Positions 23,519 through 34,848 of a DNA stretch of 64,000 nt are shown in pieces (the first letter of the stretch is position 1; every line of letters begins with the position of its first letter). The notes below the pieces were generated by a model. It was not told where the DNA came from. It searched no databases and saw only the letters and a program-made list of their open reading frames with translations. Made by a program: the position numbers and the translations under genes. Source of the stretch: Zychaea mexicana (Eukaryota; Mucoromycota; Mucoromycetes; Mucorales; Lichtheimiaceae). The stretch spans positions 124,001 through 188,000 of the forward strand of contig NW_026516690.1 of NCBI RefSeq assembly GCF_025766255.1, given 5' to 3'.

Positions 23519-25221
23519 ATGCCTAACTTGAAACTTCTTATGAAGCTTATTGTTGACGAAGAAGAAGAAGAGCAGCGTCGCATCGCTGTGTTCAAACGTC
23601 GCATGGAAGAGATCGACCATATGATCCAACAGGAGTATGCGTCAAAGAAGAAGCATCGTGGATCTGTCCCTGGCCGTCAAACGGCTCACTGAGATCGCAT
23701 CGCAATTGGATGCACGTCTGTTTAAAGATTATTTTGCCGAAGACCCGGCGTATCCGGCGCGTATGTTCAGAAACCGGTATCGAATGGATCGAGACCTGCT
23801 GTTGCGCGTGATGGAGGGTGTGAAGCAGCAGGACGATTATTTCGTCCAGAAACGCGACGCCGCTCACAAACTCGGCCTCTCGTCGTATCAAAAAATTACT
23901 TCAGCGATGAGACAACTCGCGTATGGTGTCCCAGCAGATGCAACCGACGAGTATGTGCGCACAGGCAAGTCGACGGCGCTCGAATGCCTCAAACGATTCT
24001 GCGCTGCGGTTATTGCTGCTTTTGGTGACGAGTACTTGCGCACGCCGAACGAGGATGATATCCGCAAGATCTTGGCATTCAATTAGAAGCGTGGCTTTCC
24101 AGACATGCTCGGGTCAGTGGACTGCATGCATTGGAGATGGAAAAACTGCCCTACCGCATGGCATGGGCAGTATTCTGGCAAGGAGAAGGCACCCACTGTG
24201 GTATTGGAAGCAGCTGCCACTCATGACTTGTGGATCTGGCACGTCTTTTTTGGATGCCCCCGGCACATTGAATGACATCAGTGTGCTCGAGCAATCGCAC
24301 CTCTTCACCGATCTTGCTGCTGGATGTGCGCCACCGGTGATTGTTTCCATCAACGGCCACGAGTACAACATGGGGTACTATCTTGCCGATGGAATCTACC
24401 CTCGCTGGGCGGCGTTGGTCAAGCCTCTTTCGAACCCGCATGGAAGAAAACAACAGGTATGAAAAACTTTCTTGTTTCTTTACTCATGATTCATGATAGT
24501 TTCATAGAAGGACAATGGCTAGTTGAAGGCTGGTTTCTGTGGAGCATATTTACGATCATTTGTGTTTATTTAAAATGAATACATTAGCATCAATATGGAA
24601 AGAAATCGGAGCTCATTCATACTTTGTTATATAAGCTGTCTTTTTTACGGTCCACGAGCTCAAAGCCTTCTTGATATTGCTACCGCGTTTCTTGCTCAAA
24701 GTGATAACTATGTCTCCACCTCCTCCCAGGTATGTTTATCCAAGGAAATTGATTTATCGTGGTAGTGGTATATACTTATATCTGAGCAGTAACCAATAGT
24801 GAACAATATTGTGGAGACCATGCTTTTTTCTCTTATGATTTGAATATTCGCGGTGTAGCTTTTTCAAACAATGCAAGAGGCCGCACGAAAGGATATTGAA
24901 AGAGCTTTTGGTACCCTTAAGCTCGGTACAAAACCAGCTCGATTGTGGAAGCTGGAAGAACTCACCATGATCATGAAGACATGTGTGATTCTTCATAACA
25001 TGACAGTCGAAAACGATCCGGATTTCTCGCGCACATTATCCGCGCACATTGCATGAATGGAGATACTCGCAAGAAGTTTTCGATCAAGCGAGAGAAAATC
25101 CATCCATCTTGCAAGATTTCATCCGACGTCACACAGAAATAAGGGATGTAAACACGCATGATCGTTTGAGACATGTTCTCATGGAGCATCTTTGGCAAAT
25201 GGAAGGTGAACGGGATACATA
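23519..25221 (+). pseudogene. PIF/Harbinger DDE transposase, frameshifted
   Basis: The catalytic residues are all recognisable: D in GSVDCMHW (about 24115), D in YYLADGIYP (about 24385) and E in RKDIERAFG (about 24900). The N-terminal part from ATG 23519 is acidic and helical and reaches a GSVPGR motif. It then leaves frame near 23690. The next frame runs from RLFKDYFAEDPAYP to a TAG at 24084-24086, where an acidic codon is expected. An extra C in the five-C run at 24257-24261 shifts the frame again before GTLNDISVLE. A 402-bp intron (24457-24858) then joins KQQ to LFQTMQEAARKD in phase. A last shift near 25030-25060 separates the final 58 codons, which stop at 25221. With at least four lesions, no full-length protein can be made. 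Confidence 0.85.
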
Positions 25222-25465
25222 AACCCTACTTCCATCCTCACCCTTTTCTCTCCTTTTCCCTCTTTCCTTTTCTTCCTTTCGTTTTTTTGTTTTCTTAACC
25301 TCCATCCGAACACCTTTTCCTATAAAATAACATCGCTTTCTTCTTGCTGTTCTTCTTGCTGTTCCTGTTGTGGCGGTTGTTGTTGTTGTTGCTCATTTTA
25401 CACAAGAAAAAAAGATTGACGGAAAGAACAGACAATGTGTCCGACTTTATTTTTACAAGTTCTAC

Positions 25466-25494
25466 TGGCGAGTCCGCTGGAGTGTCAACTAGCT
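25466..25494 (-). repeat. Internal duplicate of the Harbinger right end
   Basis: GCGAGTCCGCTGGAGTGTC followed by AACTAGCTAT resembles GCGAGTCCGCTGGACTTGC followed by ACTTAGCTAG at the true right end about 67 bp away. It may be a subterminal transposase site or the trace of a nested end. Confidence 0.55.
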
Positions 25495-25555
25495 ATTATT
25501 TTCTGTTAAATCTAGCGAAATTGGTGATTTAGCGAGTCCGCTGGACTTGCACTTA

Positions 25556-27515
25556 GCTAGCAACTTTTCTATTAACCTGTTCAAGAAGTACACTATAAAG
25601 GAAACCATTGTTGTTCATATACAACGCAACTCCCTCTTCTACTCTTCAAGCAAACTCATTAACAAGTTTCTCTAGAAGCATTGCGAATAACTATTGTAAA
25701 GCTTAACTCTTTGCAAGTCATGCATACAGTGCAGCTTCCCGTGTGATTGCTATTTGTTGGTTTAAGAAAGATAAGTAATGTACAAAGCACCTTCGTCGTT
25801 TAATCGAATTTTGAAGCAATGTATATTCTATACATCTTAATACTTTAACTATTATTCAAAGTATAGCAACATTAGTATTAGTATGAGTGTGTAGGTGTAT
25901 GGTAGTCTCGTTGGCGATGTATTTAAGCGGTAGTATTACTATTCTAAAACCCTTTGTCTGTCAGATACTACTGTAACACTTGTATTTTAAAATACAAAAA
26001 CCGCTCATGCAGGTGGTAGGTTTGCCAGTGGTTAAAAAATATTCAAAGATAATCTTACAAAACAGTAGGGGAGAATAATTGGGGGTGCATTGTGGTGGCA
26101 TTAAATGCTATCATAATCACAGCATATTATGTACATCTTTATAATTAGGCTTATTATAATAATGGAGCAAAATACTAAAGTGCTGCACCCGTTACGACAA
26201 GTCGCCATTTTTCTTCATCTAACCCTTTGTCAGCAAATACGAAAAGATCAAAATAGTGCGCCGGTTGTAAAGTCAGTGCATCGAAGATCGAGCTACAAAA
26301 GAGGGAAGGAAAGATTTGGTGTAATTGATACGCGCCATCACATCTTTTATTGCCATCTACGCTACCTAAAACCTCTTTGTGTAAGAGGAATGCACCGACA
26401 AAACAGTATTCCGAAAAACCGGAAGCGAACCTTATAATTCTCAGCTCAGCATGAACCTTCTCTCGGCTTTTATTTCCATGGGAGAGAGTTACAGACCCTC
26501 GGATGGAGACTTCTTTTTAGAAAAGAAAATAGAGTCACCATGGTATCCCCCACCCCCCATAATCTATCTATTCATATCATTTCATCCATTTTGAAATGGA
26601 ATGGCGCATTATTCATCAAATATCATGCCGACTCCAATTTTGATTTACTCACAAAATAGGAAAAAGCTGCCCTTCATGTTAGTAAATTTTAAACTTATAC
26701 GTTATTCCGAAAAAAATAATAATATTTTGAACGTGATTAGATAGATCAACATCCGCTTTACCTGTAACTCACGGACCCAGCCAAATAGGGAGGAAGGGGG
26801 AGATTCGGAAACGTTGTTTTCATGTCAACGCAGCATAGATAATGAGTCATAGCGGGAAACGATGAGAGTTTTTTTGCTGCGCACAATTTTTGAAGGAATT
26901 GCATCATGCTAGAATAAAAGATTAAAGTTCCTAAATAACTTTTTTATATGGAGGCGCTTAGTCATTCAAAGTGGACTGCGGGATACACACGGCGCTCTGC
27001 CGGCTGCTGCGCATATATACAGATCAGTGAAGCTTATTGCTAGCAAGGTGCACACACATGCATACACGATTCCAGGCTTTTTAATTGATTAATCGATTTG
27101 TAAGCTGAAACCATAGATGAGCTCTTATTTCGAGGAAGCGCGCAAGCTATTTTCTGTTCTGGGTGAGGGGATGAGGGCATATCATAGCTCTTTAAAGATG
27201 ACGACTGCATCGTAGGTAGTTCTAGATGTTGTATAAAGGGTTACCACACAGACCAGATTGCCGAAATATATAATTGATTGTATCGCCGGTGGCAATCTAT
27301 AGTTATAGTTAAAAGATAATACAAGGAAAAACTAATCAAAGAGTAAATGAACCCTTTTCTTTTGAATGGTAGAGATTTTTGCTTCTATAATGATTGACAA
27401 ATAATATGTAATATGAACAACAATAACAAAAATTGTGGAGGAGGGGAATCACAGTTATGAAGGAAAGCAAACTATAATAATAGTAGAAGATTAAGGGGTA
27501 TATGATGAGGAATCA
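25556..27515. other. Gene-poor stretch with one weak transposase-like frame
   Basis: Mostly AT-rich sequence. The + frame at 26162-26437 (TKVLHPLRQVAIFLHLTL, later GVIDTRHHIFYCHLRYLKPL) faintly recalls the helix-turn-helix part of Harbinger/HARBI1 transposases, but it is too degraded to call. Nothing else is supported. Confidence 0.3.
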
Positions 27516-30044
27516 TCATTGTTTTTTTTGTCGTGTGGTCACCTCGGGTGCATCGTATATCCTTGCAGTTGTCTCATCCTACATAGACAATAACGAGCTC
27601 AGGCAAGTAAGTGTCTCTATTTCTTGACTCTCGCTGAGGTGTGTGTACGACGTCCAGTATAACACGTTTTCTTACCATCAGTTCCTGATATCGACTTACC
27701 GACCAAAAGACTGCTTCGTTATTAAAAGACATTTTCTGCTTGATTTCTTGACCAAGTTGTTCATAATGTGCAAACCATCGAGTCAACAACATTCCTCCTT
27801 GGGCGGACGCGTCATTGTGCTCGAGATATTCTGCTAATTCGGGATGGTATATCTCTTCCAGAGCACGTTGTATATCATTTGAGAGTAGTGCCAAGTGACC
27901 CATATACCCAGGTCGAGTTTTCCCTTGCTGCCGTCTGTTTACAATTGATTTAGTATTCAAGTTCAAAGGAGTTTCTTTCCAGCTTTGCCCAACCTTCCTC
28001 TAGTATATATAAAAAAAATAGAGACACTTACACTGCATCATAGGCATCCAACATCCTCTCCATCAATCGACCACGAACCAGTACCTCGATGACCAAGTGA
28101 TCCTTTGTCAAAACGACAGGTCGTGGCGGCTCTCGAAGTAAAATGTCACGCATCAACGCATACACTGTGTTATGCAAGATATTGTTCGATGGAAATGCGA
28201 AAAAAAGATCCTATAAAAAAAAGTAGTTTTACGTATCATTACTATCCTTGTTTGCTTCTCCATGGGAGGGGACACACTTACCAAACAACGGATCAACGCT
28301 TTGTGTTCAATCACAGCCCGTCTATACGCATTTGCCAGCTTTGCTCCCTTTTCACCAGTCGCAACGCTTGCACAGTATAAGAATTCCATCAACAGTTCAC
28401 AAATCGATAGCCGTTCTAGCCCCAGTCGTTCGTCTTTTTCTGCTTCTTTCTGACAATTATGAATATTACCCAAAGCTGCTAATTATTTTCCGCGTTGTTA
28501 CTTTTTTCTTCTTTGTAAGGTTATTCAGGGACTTACACATGATCGTGGAGAATCGAGTAAAGCCATCAAATCGCCTATGCGTTCCGTAAATGTTTCCAAG
28601 GCATGACAAAATAGCATTGTTGGATCCACCATGGAGTTGCTAATACTTGATGATCAAGGAAACGTGAGTCCTAGGTTTAGCACGCCCAGATAATCATCTC
28701 ACTTACATTTTCTCACTGTATTGACGTAACCCACGAATAACGCCTGTACCACATATCAATGCATTGGATGCATGAGGAGCTGTCGAATCCAACATGTATC
28801 CTGCCAACCGTTTCATAGTCACTAAGCTATATTTTAGATAGAAGGGAAAAAAACATTCCCAATGTGATCAGCAGCCACCTTCACAACTATAAGGATAAAA
28901 AGCCCAACCATCCCATCGTACACATGCATGTTTTGAAAAAACCAACCTTGTCAGTTCGGTAATCATGGCACTGGATGTATCGCTGCTGAAAATGATATCA
29001 CACAGCATCTGTTGTGCAATTTCATGGTTCTATACCAGAACATACCATATACATACACAACGTATAAGGTTAGTTACACTTGACTGTCTTCAATACTCTT
29101 CCGTCCGCCACTTTATGGTATTTTACCAAAGGATCCAAATGGGGCTGCATTCGATCCACCAGCAGCGTCAATAATCCATGATCCGCTAGCCACTGTATAG
29201 AACCACAAGAAGGGACTGTTAGTAAGTATCAATTTTCCCCAACCTCCATCGTGCCCAGTAACTAATTTTACCTGACCAATTCCTGTGCCTTCAGGTAATC
29301 TCTCGCACTGTACAAAAGCGATCAACAGATCCGACAAGTACGGCACGCCAGCACCCTCATAATTGAATATATGATTCAACCATTTGACCACGATATCCTT
29401 GTGAGATTCGATAAAACGGACCAGATCACCTGTCCGTCGTTGAAGTAGGATAGCATTCACTTTGCAGAATCCGGCCATCTGACGTGGTGTCAGCTTACAT
29501 GGCTGATCCAGGATGGCCCACAAGACTGTAAGTAGTTCCGGGTGTGCATAAACCAATCCATCCATCAGTGCCGGTATTCCTGCTGCTAATATTTCACATG
29601 CGATATATACATGATTATTCTTCTTGTTGTTGTTTCCTTCGTTTTTCTTGCTATGGTTGCCGTTTAGATTCTCGGACTTGGTAGTGGGTGTCGTTGTCGT
29701 TTTGGTTGTTTTATTTAACAAAGAAGGGCTAGACGATTGGGGGGAATGATACGTTCGCTGACAATGTAATTGACGAGTTGCGAAAGAACACTCGGTTGTC
29801 GTAAACTGGAGAGGTCAGTAGTTAAAGGTTTGACAGGATCAGATTTTCTTGTATAAAACGGGTTTTGATGAGGAATAAATAAAGACAAGCCGTGAACGTA
29901 CAAACTGATTAGCCGAGGATTCTGCAAATGCACTTCTTGTAAAAGTTGATCGCTGTCTTCAAACAGCTCTTCGAGCTTGACTTGAGGCTTTGCGAGGATT
30001 ACATCCAGAGATGATGATCGTCCGAAACCAAAACGCCTCAACAT
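27516..30044 (-). CDS. SAPS-domain protein, regulatory subunit of Sit4/PP6 phosphatase
   Basis: Ten exons on the minus strand: 30044-29902, 29805-29272, 29192-29127, 29029-28947, 28826-28707, 28639-28537, 28449-28282, 28210-28032, 27997-27700 and 27578-27516. SAPS proteins bind the PP2A-like phosphatase Sit4/PP6 and direct it in growth and cell-cycle control. The N-terminus (MLRRFGFGRSSSLDVILAK, then VKLEELFEDSDQLLQE) and VYIACEILAAGIPALMD are family signatures, and the domain continues to EIYHPELAEYLEHND. With about 585 residues it is shorter than yeast Sap185/190 and lacks their acidic tail. Within exon 2 the frame breaks at the six-base G run 29739-29744 (C on the coding strand). One extra base there joins SERIIPP to QSSSPSLLNK and makes all downstream phases close, so the lesion may be a sequencing error. 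Confidence 0.88.
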
Positions 30045-30344
30045 GGAGAGGGTTGGGTAAAAAGGAGGAGGGACGGGAAGGCGGAGTGGGTGGGGGGGGG
30101 GAGAGTGTAACGACGACGATGACAGGGCTTATTGACACTCCCGAGTGTCTGTTCAGTACTCTTTTGTGTCCGCGCACAGTTAAAAAACACAGTATTTGCA
30201 TAGTGGAGAAAATAGAAAGACCTTCTCTTTGTATATATGGCAATTTATATGTATTTGTGTGTGTTGTTAATTTATCCAATACGTACAACGGTTAGTAGTA
30301 GTGTGAGTGGGGGGAAGGAGTTTATAAGGGTTTGTGTGTTTTAT

Positions 30345-30668
30345 CTACAGACGCAATCCACCGTTTGCCTTGGCATAGCCCAATACAACAACGACACCTA
30401 CAACGAAACCTAGTGCAGGATATGTCAGTTAATATGACAGGGTTAATACAACAACAAGAACAACAAAAGAGAGGGATTTACCTTTGTAGAAACCAAGAGC
30501 ACTGGGCGAAGTTAAGAACGATTCAGCTTCTTCGACCTTTGGGCGAGCTCGTGCACGCAAGTCATCAAGTTCGGCGCGCAAGCGAGAGACTTCATCTTGA
30601 GCAGCGCCAGATGCCTTGTCAATGTTCTGGTTGAGCTTTCGTTCAGCGTCTTTTGAGTTTGCAGCCAT
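30345..30668 (-). CDS. Small single-pass membrane protein with coiled coil (83 aa)
   Basis: Exon 1 (30668-30482) and exon 2 (30409-30345) join in phase. Residues 1-50 are charged and helical with heptad-like spacing (DKASGAAQDEVSRLRAELDD, then RARPKVEEAES). FLTSPSALGFYKG leads into one hydrophobic segment (GFVVGVVVVLGYAKA) that almost ends the protein. The layout is that of a C-terminally anchored protein with the coiled coil in the cytosol. I do not recognise the family; a mitochondrial or ER outer-surface protein is possible. Its start lies about 310 bp from the 3' end of the DPH5 gene on the same strand. Confidence 0.75.
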
Positions 30669-30872
30669 GATTTTGTTCAGAAAATTAATAAAAAAGTGGA
30701 AGAAGGAAAAGAAAAAAGTGAAACACTGTTGCTTTTTTTTCTTTCATGCAGCGGCTGATATTTATAATTAATTTTTTTTTATTTGTATTCCACGCGTTGT
30801 TGTTTGGGGGTTGGTAGTTGGGTTTTGGTGTGATCGGTGTGGGTGAGTGCTGGGGGGGGGTTGTAAGCAAGG

Positions 30873-30873
30873 T

Positions 30874-30902
<29 letters not shown>
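30873..30902. repeat. (GA)n microsatellite
   Basis: About 14 uninterrupted AG units followed by GGGG, upstream of the small membrane-protein gene. Confidence 0.9.
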
Positions 30903-30904
<2 letters not shown>

Positions 30905-30979
30905 ATCTGATGAAATGATTGCATCATGATCATTATTGTTCTTATTGTACATAAATTAGAAGTGTTGCATCATTCTTTC

Positions 30980-32218
30980 TTATGCAGAGGCAGAGGTTTT
31001 GGCAACGAGTTCATCAAACTTGGTCTTGTCGACCGCATATTCGCGAATAAAGTCGGCTTCCATGTGATGCATCTTTGATCCTACGAGAACGAGCGAATGC
31101 AACGGTCCACCAAAGTCCACGTCCACCAACTCTTGCAGTGATCCTGCCACAATCTGTTGTGTTTGTGTGCCTATCCGTGCACATCCAATAGCCAATGTCT
31201 CGGGCGTACATAATCCTTCGCCTCGGTTCTCTTCAATCTCCAACAATTGTTCAGCAGCTTGGTTGATTGTCATGTAGCGTGGTGGTTCATAGATCTTACG
31301 TCCTCTATACCAAAAACAACAACAAGGATTAGAAATCTATGAACCCCATGCTTAAACTGTTTTGTTTTTTGGTTTTTACCTTGCCAAATTTTCAATGCTT
31401 TGTTCTTTGACTTTAATGTCTGTTTCAAAAAAGACAAAAAACAAATCAGCAAAACAAATGATGCCGTGTTATGCAGAATATTTGATGAGTAGTTTACCGA
31501 GGAGACACAATGTATGCAAACCAAACTGTTTGTTTTCCTTGACCCGATCATAAAAGCTATCGGGACGCCAGGTTTCGGTAAAGAACACAATGGAAATCGT
31601 TTGACCAAAGTTGTACAGCTGCAGTCCACAAGCACCGGCTGCGTTCATGATGGATGCATTATGAACCACCTGGACCGGAATATTCAACTCACGCGCACGA
31701 ATGACGAGATCTGTATGTGTGGTAGCACTATAATGTTCCCCAATTCACATAGGGGGGGGGGGTGTTGTTTTTTGGGAATTTTAGATATACATATACGTCA
31801 TAGTTGGATCATCGAACCCCATCGTTTTTAATATATATAATTTACCCATAAGGATCACCAACAACCAAAAAACTGACGTCGACTTGATCTGCATTCGCAA
31901 GAATCGTGTCGCTTTCTGATTCAACCATTTCACGATCGGCAATAATGACTTGTTTACCATAAAACTCTTCCTATTTATTTGGTTTTTTTTTTCGCGTGCG
32001 CGTCGTGTTGCGTTAATTCTTGGACGCAATCAAAGTAATCAATCAAAAAAGAAAAAATGGAAAATAGATCTTTATGAAATTACAAGTTTTTCCTTGCCAA
32101 CGGTTAAAATGGACGTGTAAGCTTCAAGGTAGACGCGTTCACTGGATTGAACGGCCTTGAGGCCTTTGACAGTGATATCTGCCTCATCGGACAATCCTAA
32201 TCCAATAATGTACAGCAT
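30980..32218 (-). CDS. DPH5: Diphthine methyl ester synthase (DPH5)
   Basis: Five exons on the minus strand: 32218-32084, 31970-31846, 31727-31498, 31419-31380 and 31304-30980; 284 residues, phases closing. The enzyme methylates the modified histidine of elongation factor 2 using S-adenosylmethionine, a step of diphthamide synthesis in the cytosol. The N-terminus [20 protein letters not shown] is the family signature. [20 protein letters not shown] (across exons 2 and 3) and the [20 protein letters not shown] segment are the SAM-binding and core motifs of tetrapyrrole-methylase-fold enzymes. The C-terminus has [12 protein letters not shown]. Length matches known Dph5 proteins. Confidence 0.95.
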
Positions 32219-32752
32219 TTTTTATGTTGGAAGAAAATAGAGAGGAAAGGAAAGATAATAAAAAAAAGATTTTTTCTTTTTGGTGGTTGCTTTGCTATTG
32301 CTGCTGGTGCTGCTGGTGCGACGACGGCTGTCAACAAAAAAGTTTACTGCTGAATGAATGCTCAACCCAGCTTTGTCTCCGTGACAACCGTTACTATATA
32401 TCTCCATATAGCAGCCACTAATGTTTCCGTAGCAACCATCACTTGGCGTTTCCATGGCAACCATCACACTTTGTAAAGAAAACAAAAGATTCCATTCGCG
32501 ATATTACAAAAAGTTGTATTTACATAAAAAAACGAAATTGGGCTGGTTAAAAAGAAAAAGAACGTTGAAAATGAAAAAAAAGGGGAGTAGGGGGAGGGGG
32601 AAAGTGTGGACGAAAAGAAAAAGAAAAGGTGGTTGGAAAAAATAAGAGCAAATGCTTAAGAGTGTCAAGTGTGAATTGCGCTGGTGTATATGAATGGAAA
32701 GAGTAACCGTGCATTGAGAGATAGAGTGTTGCACGTGTGTCAAAATGCTTGT

Positions 32753-32775
32753 AGAGAGAGAGAGAGAGAGAGAGA
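32753..32775. repeat. (GA)n microsatellite
   Basis: About 11 AG units between the DPH5 and ORMDL genes. Confidence 0.85.
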
Positions 32776-33035
32776 AAGAAAGGTGTGTTGATGCGTCTTT
32801 GAACGTGTGTGTATGTGTGAGTGTTTTTCCTTTGGTACTATAGAAGTGGTGAAGAGAGAGTTCGTGTGTAGATGTTGGAAAAGGGTAAAGAGAAAAAGAG
32901 AACGAGGTATGAGAGAGAAAGAGTGTCCGTGTGCGTCTTGTCGAGGTGCAGGGAAGATGGGGGGTGAGTGGTAGTGGTAGTATATAGAAAGTAAAAGGTT
33001 GGATAACAAAAAAGACTCTTCTCCCCTCTTTTTTT

Positions 33036-33060
33036 CTCTCTCTCTCTCTCTCTCTCTCTT
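33036..33060. repeat. (CT)n microsatellite
   Basis: About 12 CT units, roughly 90 bp beyond the ORMDL stop codon. Confidence 0.85.
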
Positions 33061-33148
33061 ACCCTCTATTTTCTGTTGGTTTTCCTCTTTCCTCTGGTTT
33101 TCCTCGCCTGCCTGTCCTTCTCAGTCTGTCCCTGTGAGTCCATGTTGC

Positions 33149-33958
33149 TTAATCAACGACGTGATCGATCTTGTTGATGCCAAAGACCCGTACTCTGTGC
33201 ATGACAGGCAATTTAGCGACCAACACCAACATTAAGGGTGCAAAGTTGATGACCAACAAGACGAGGTTATAATGCGTATAATGCGTGCTCAATAAAAACC
33301 TAAATATGTATTACAAGTTAAAAATAACTATTTGGGGCCATATTATTAAAAAAAATACGTGGCAAAAACTTACAAGGCGATCGGCACAGCCGTAAAGAAC
33401 TTGCGGGTTGCTGTAAACTGGACACCTCCATCAATTTGTTCCCACAAGGTCAACCCGTCATAAGCTCCTTGATGGTTTTCGAATGGAATACCTTGTACCC
33501 AATGGAACATGATATATTGGCCCTTTATTTTTTGTACTTTATCGTTAGTTTTGATAATAATAATAATAATAACAACACACGTTGATATGTGACATATCTG
33601 CTTATATATAACAAGCATGCCTCTTCCCCCATCCTAATCATACATCCTAATCATATACATTATATCAGACAAAAAAGAACTTACAATGTTAAACGTCAGA
33701 TTCGTCAAAGTCCAACTTGCTTCTGCACTAATGAACGGAATGACCGAGAACAGAGTCTTTAACAGTAAAATGATAAACAATGTGGTAAACCATGCGCCTA
33801 TGCAACAACAGTGTTAGGGCGAGAGTTAGGATGAGATGAACAAACTAGAGTCGAATACATGTAATAATACCTTTGTAGTTGACCCATGAAGAATTAAAGT
33901 TGGGCATTGAACTCTGATCAAGAGTTTGATGAGCCTTTTGTTCTCGGATGCTGGACAT
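33149..33958 (-). CDS. ORMDL/Orm protein, regulator of serine palmitoyltransferase
   Basis: Four exons on the minus strand: 33958-33871, 33797-33685, 33522-33374 and 33299-33149; 166 residues, phases closing. Orm proteins sit in the ER membrane and inhibit serine palmitoyltransferase in response to sphingolipid level. The family features are visible: [15 protein letters not shown] at the start of the fold, four hydrophobic segments, [20 protein letters not shown] in the centre, and the C-terminal FGINKID. The short N-terminal extension has a few Ser/Thr residues; yeast Orm1/2 carry their phosphorylation sites in this region, but I see no strong site. The catalytic partner LCB2 lies in this window at 57.7 kb. 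Confidence 0.95.
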
Positions 33959-34848
33959 GACTTTTAGTTTTTATCTCTCCGATTGGGTTGGTGTTGGTAA
34001 AAAGGGTTGTTGTTGAATGAGTGCTGCAGGTGTATGACACAATAATAGTAATAATAATAATAGAAATAATGTAAAAAATAATGATGGGGAGACACAACTT
34101 CGAGAAAGTGCAGCTTTCCCCCGTCCCCTCCTGCCCACCCCCCAAACGGGTCAGAAACCAATAAAAATAAGCTGACTTGCAAATGCTTGGCGGCCCACCT
34201 ATTGGGTTTTCGGGTATCGAGGCAAGATCAAGCAAGAAAGCAAAATGGCCCATAATCCATGTTTGGGCAATCCACCCGGCCTCTTCTGGGGCACAATGAA
34301 TCCATCATGCAAAAAAAAAGAAAAAGAAATAATGTCATTTCATTAAAGTAGCGTGTTTATTTAAAAAAGAGCTTTTTTTTCCATCCGTTTTCCTCCCCTC
34401 GGAATTTGTCCAAATAGAAGAAATGTTATGAGTCACAACAACAACAACAACCCTCTTTTCTCCCAAGAATGGCAGATTCAGTTTTTTTGAGATACAAAAA
34501 AAGGCTGTATGAGAAGGAGGAGGGGGGAAATGCTTTATTCCATGAAAGAGAGAGAGAGGCTGCTACAAATACATTTAGCTTTCCGGTTCATAAGAGAGAG
34601 AGAGAGAGAAAATATGGACAATGAAAGGGGTGGAAGTGAAGAAAAAAAAAGAGATGGACCTCACATAAAAAAAAGAAAAGATACGTAGTTTGTTTGTACA
34701 GTAGAAAGAGAGTAGTATGTAGTAGTAGTAGTGGAAGTAGTAGTAGTAGTAGGAATGTATGATAAAAACGAGAGAAATGTATTACATTCTGCGTTTATAA
34801 CTATTCTCAACGTGTGTGCTATTGTTGTGTGAAAAAGGACCTTTTGTA
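33959..34848. other. Intergenic, simple-sequence rich
   Basis: 5' region of the ORMDL gene and 3' region of the cyclin gene. It contains TAA/TAG-type trinucleotide runs (about 34047-34085 and 34712-34755) and short GA runs. No gene recognised. Confidence 0.45.

Larger units (their letters stand above)
23409..25552 (+). mobile_element. PIF/Harbinger DNA transposon, inactive copy
   Basis: The 2144-bp element begins GAGCAAGTTCAGCGGACTC at 23409 and ends with GAGTCCGCTGGACTTGCAC, its inverted match (17 of 19 positions), at 25552. A TTA stands directly outside each end (23406-23408 and 25553-25555), the three-base target duplication expected for this superfamily. It carries one transposase gene, broken at several points, and no visible second (Myb-like) gene. 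A second copy of the end motif (GCGAGTCCGCTGGAGTGTC) lies just inside the right end, near 25469. Confidence 0.88.
32219..33148. other. Intergenic, purine/pyrimidine-asymmetric low-complexity DNA
   Basis: Upstream region of DPH5 and downstream region of the ORMDL gene. It contains two microsatellites, (GA)n at about 32753-32775 and (CT)n at about 33036-33060, and long A/G-rich stretches. The open frames are products of low complexity. Confidence 0.5.

Noticed and set aside
29739..29805. Treating the SAPS N-terminus as a separate 109-codon gene
   Set aside because: It would end right at a homopolymer, while the neighbouring frame continues the same protein family; one base error is simpler.
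33001..33235. Frames running through (CT)n tracts
   Set aside because: They encode Leu/Ser runs created by the microsatellite and then run antisense into the ORMDL gene.
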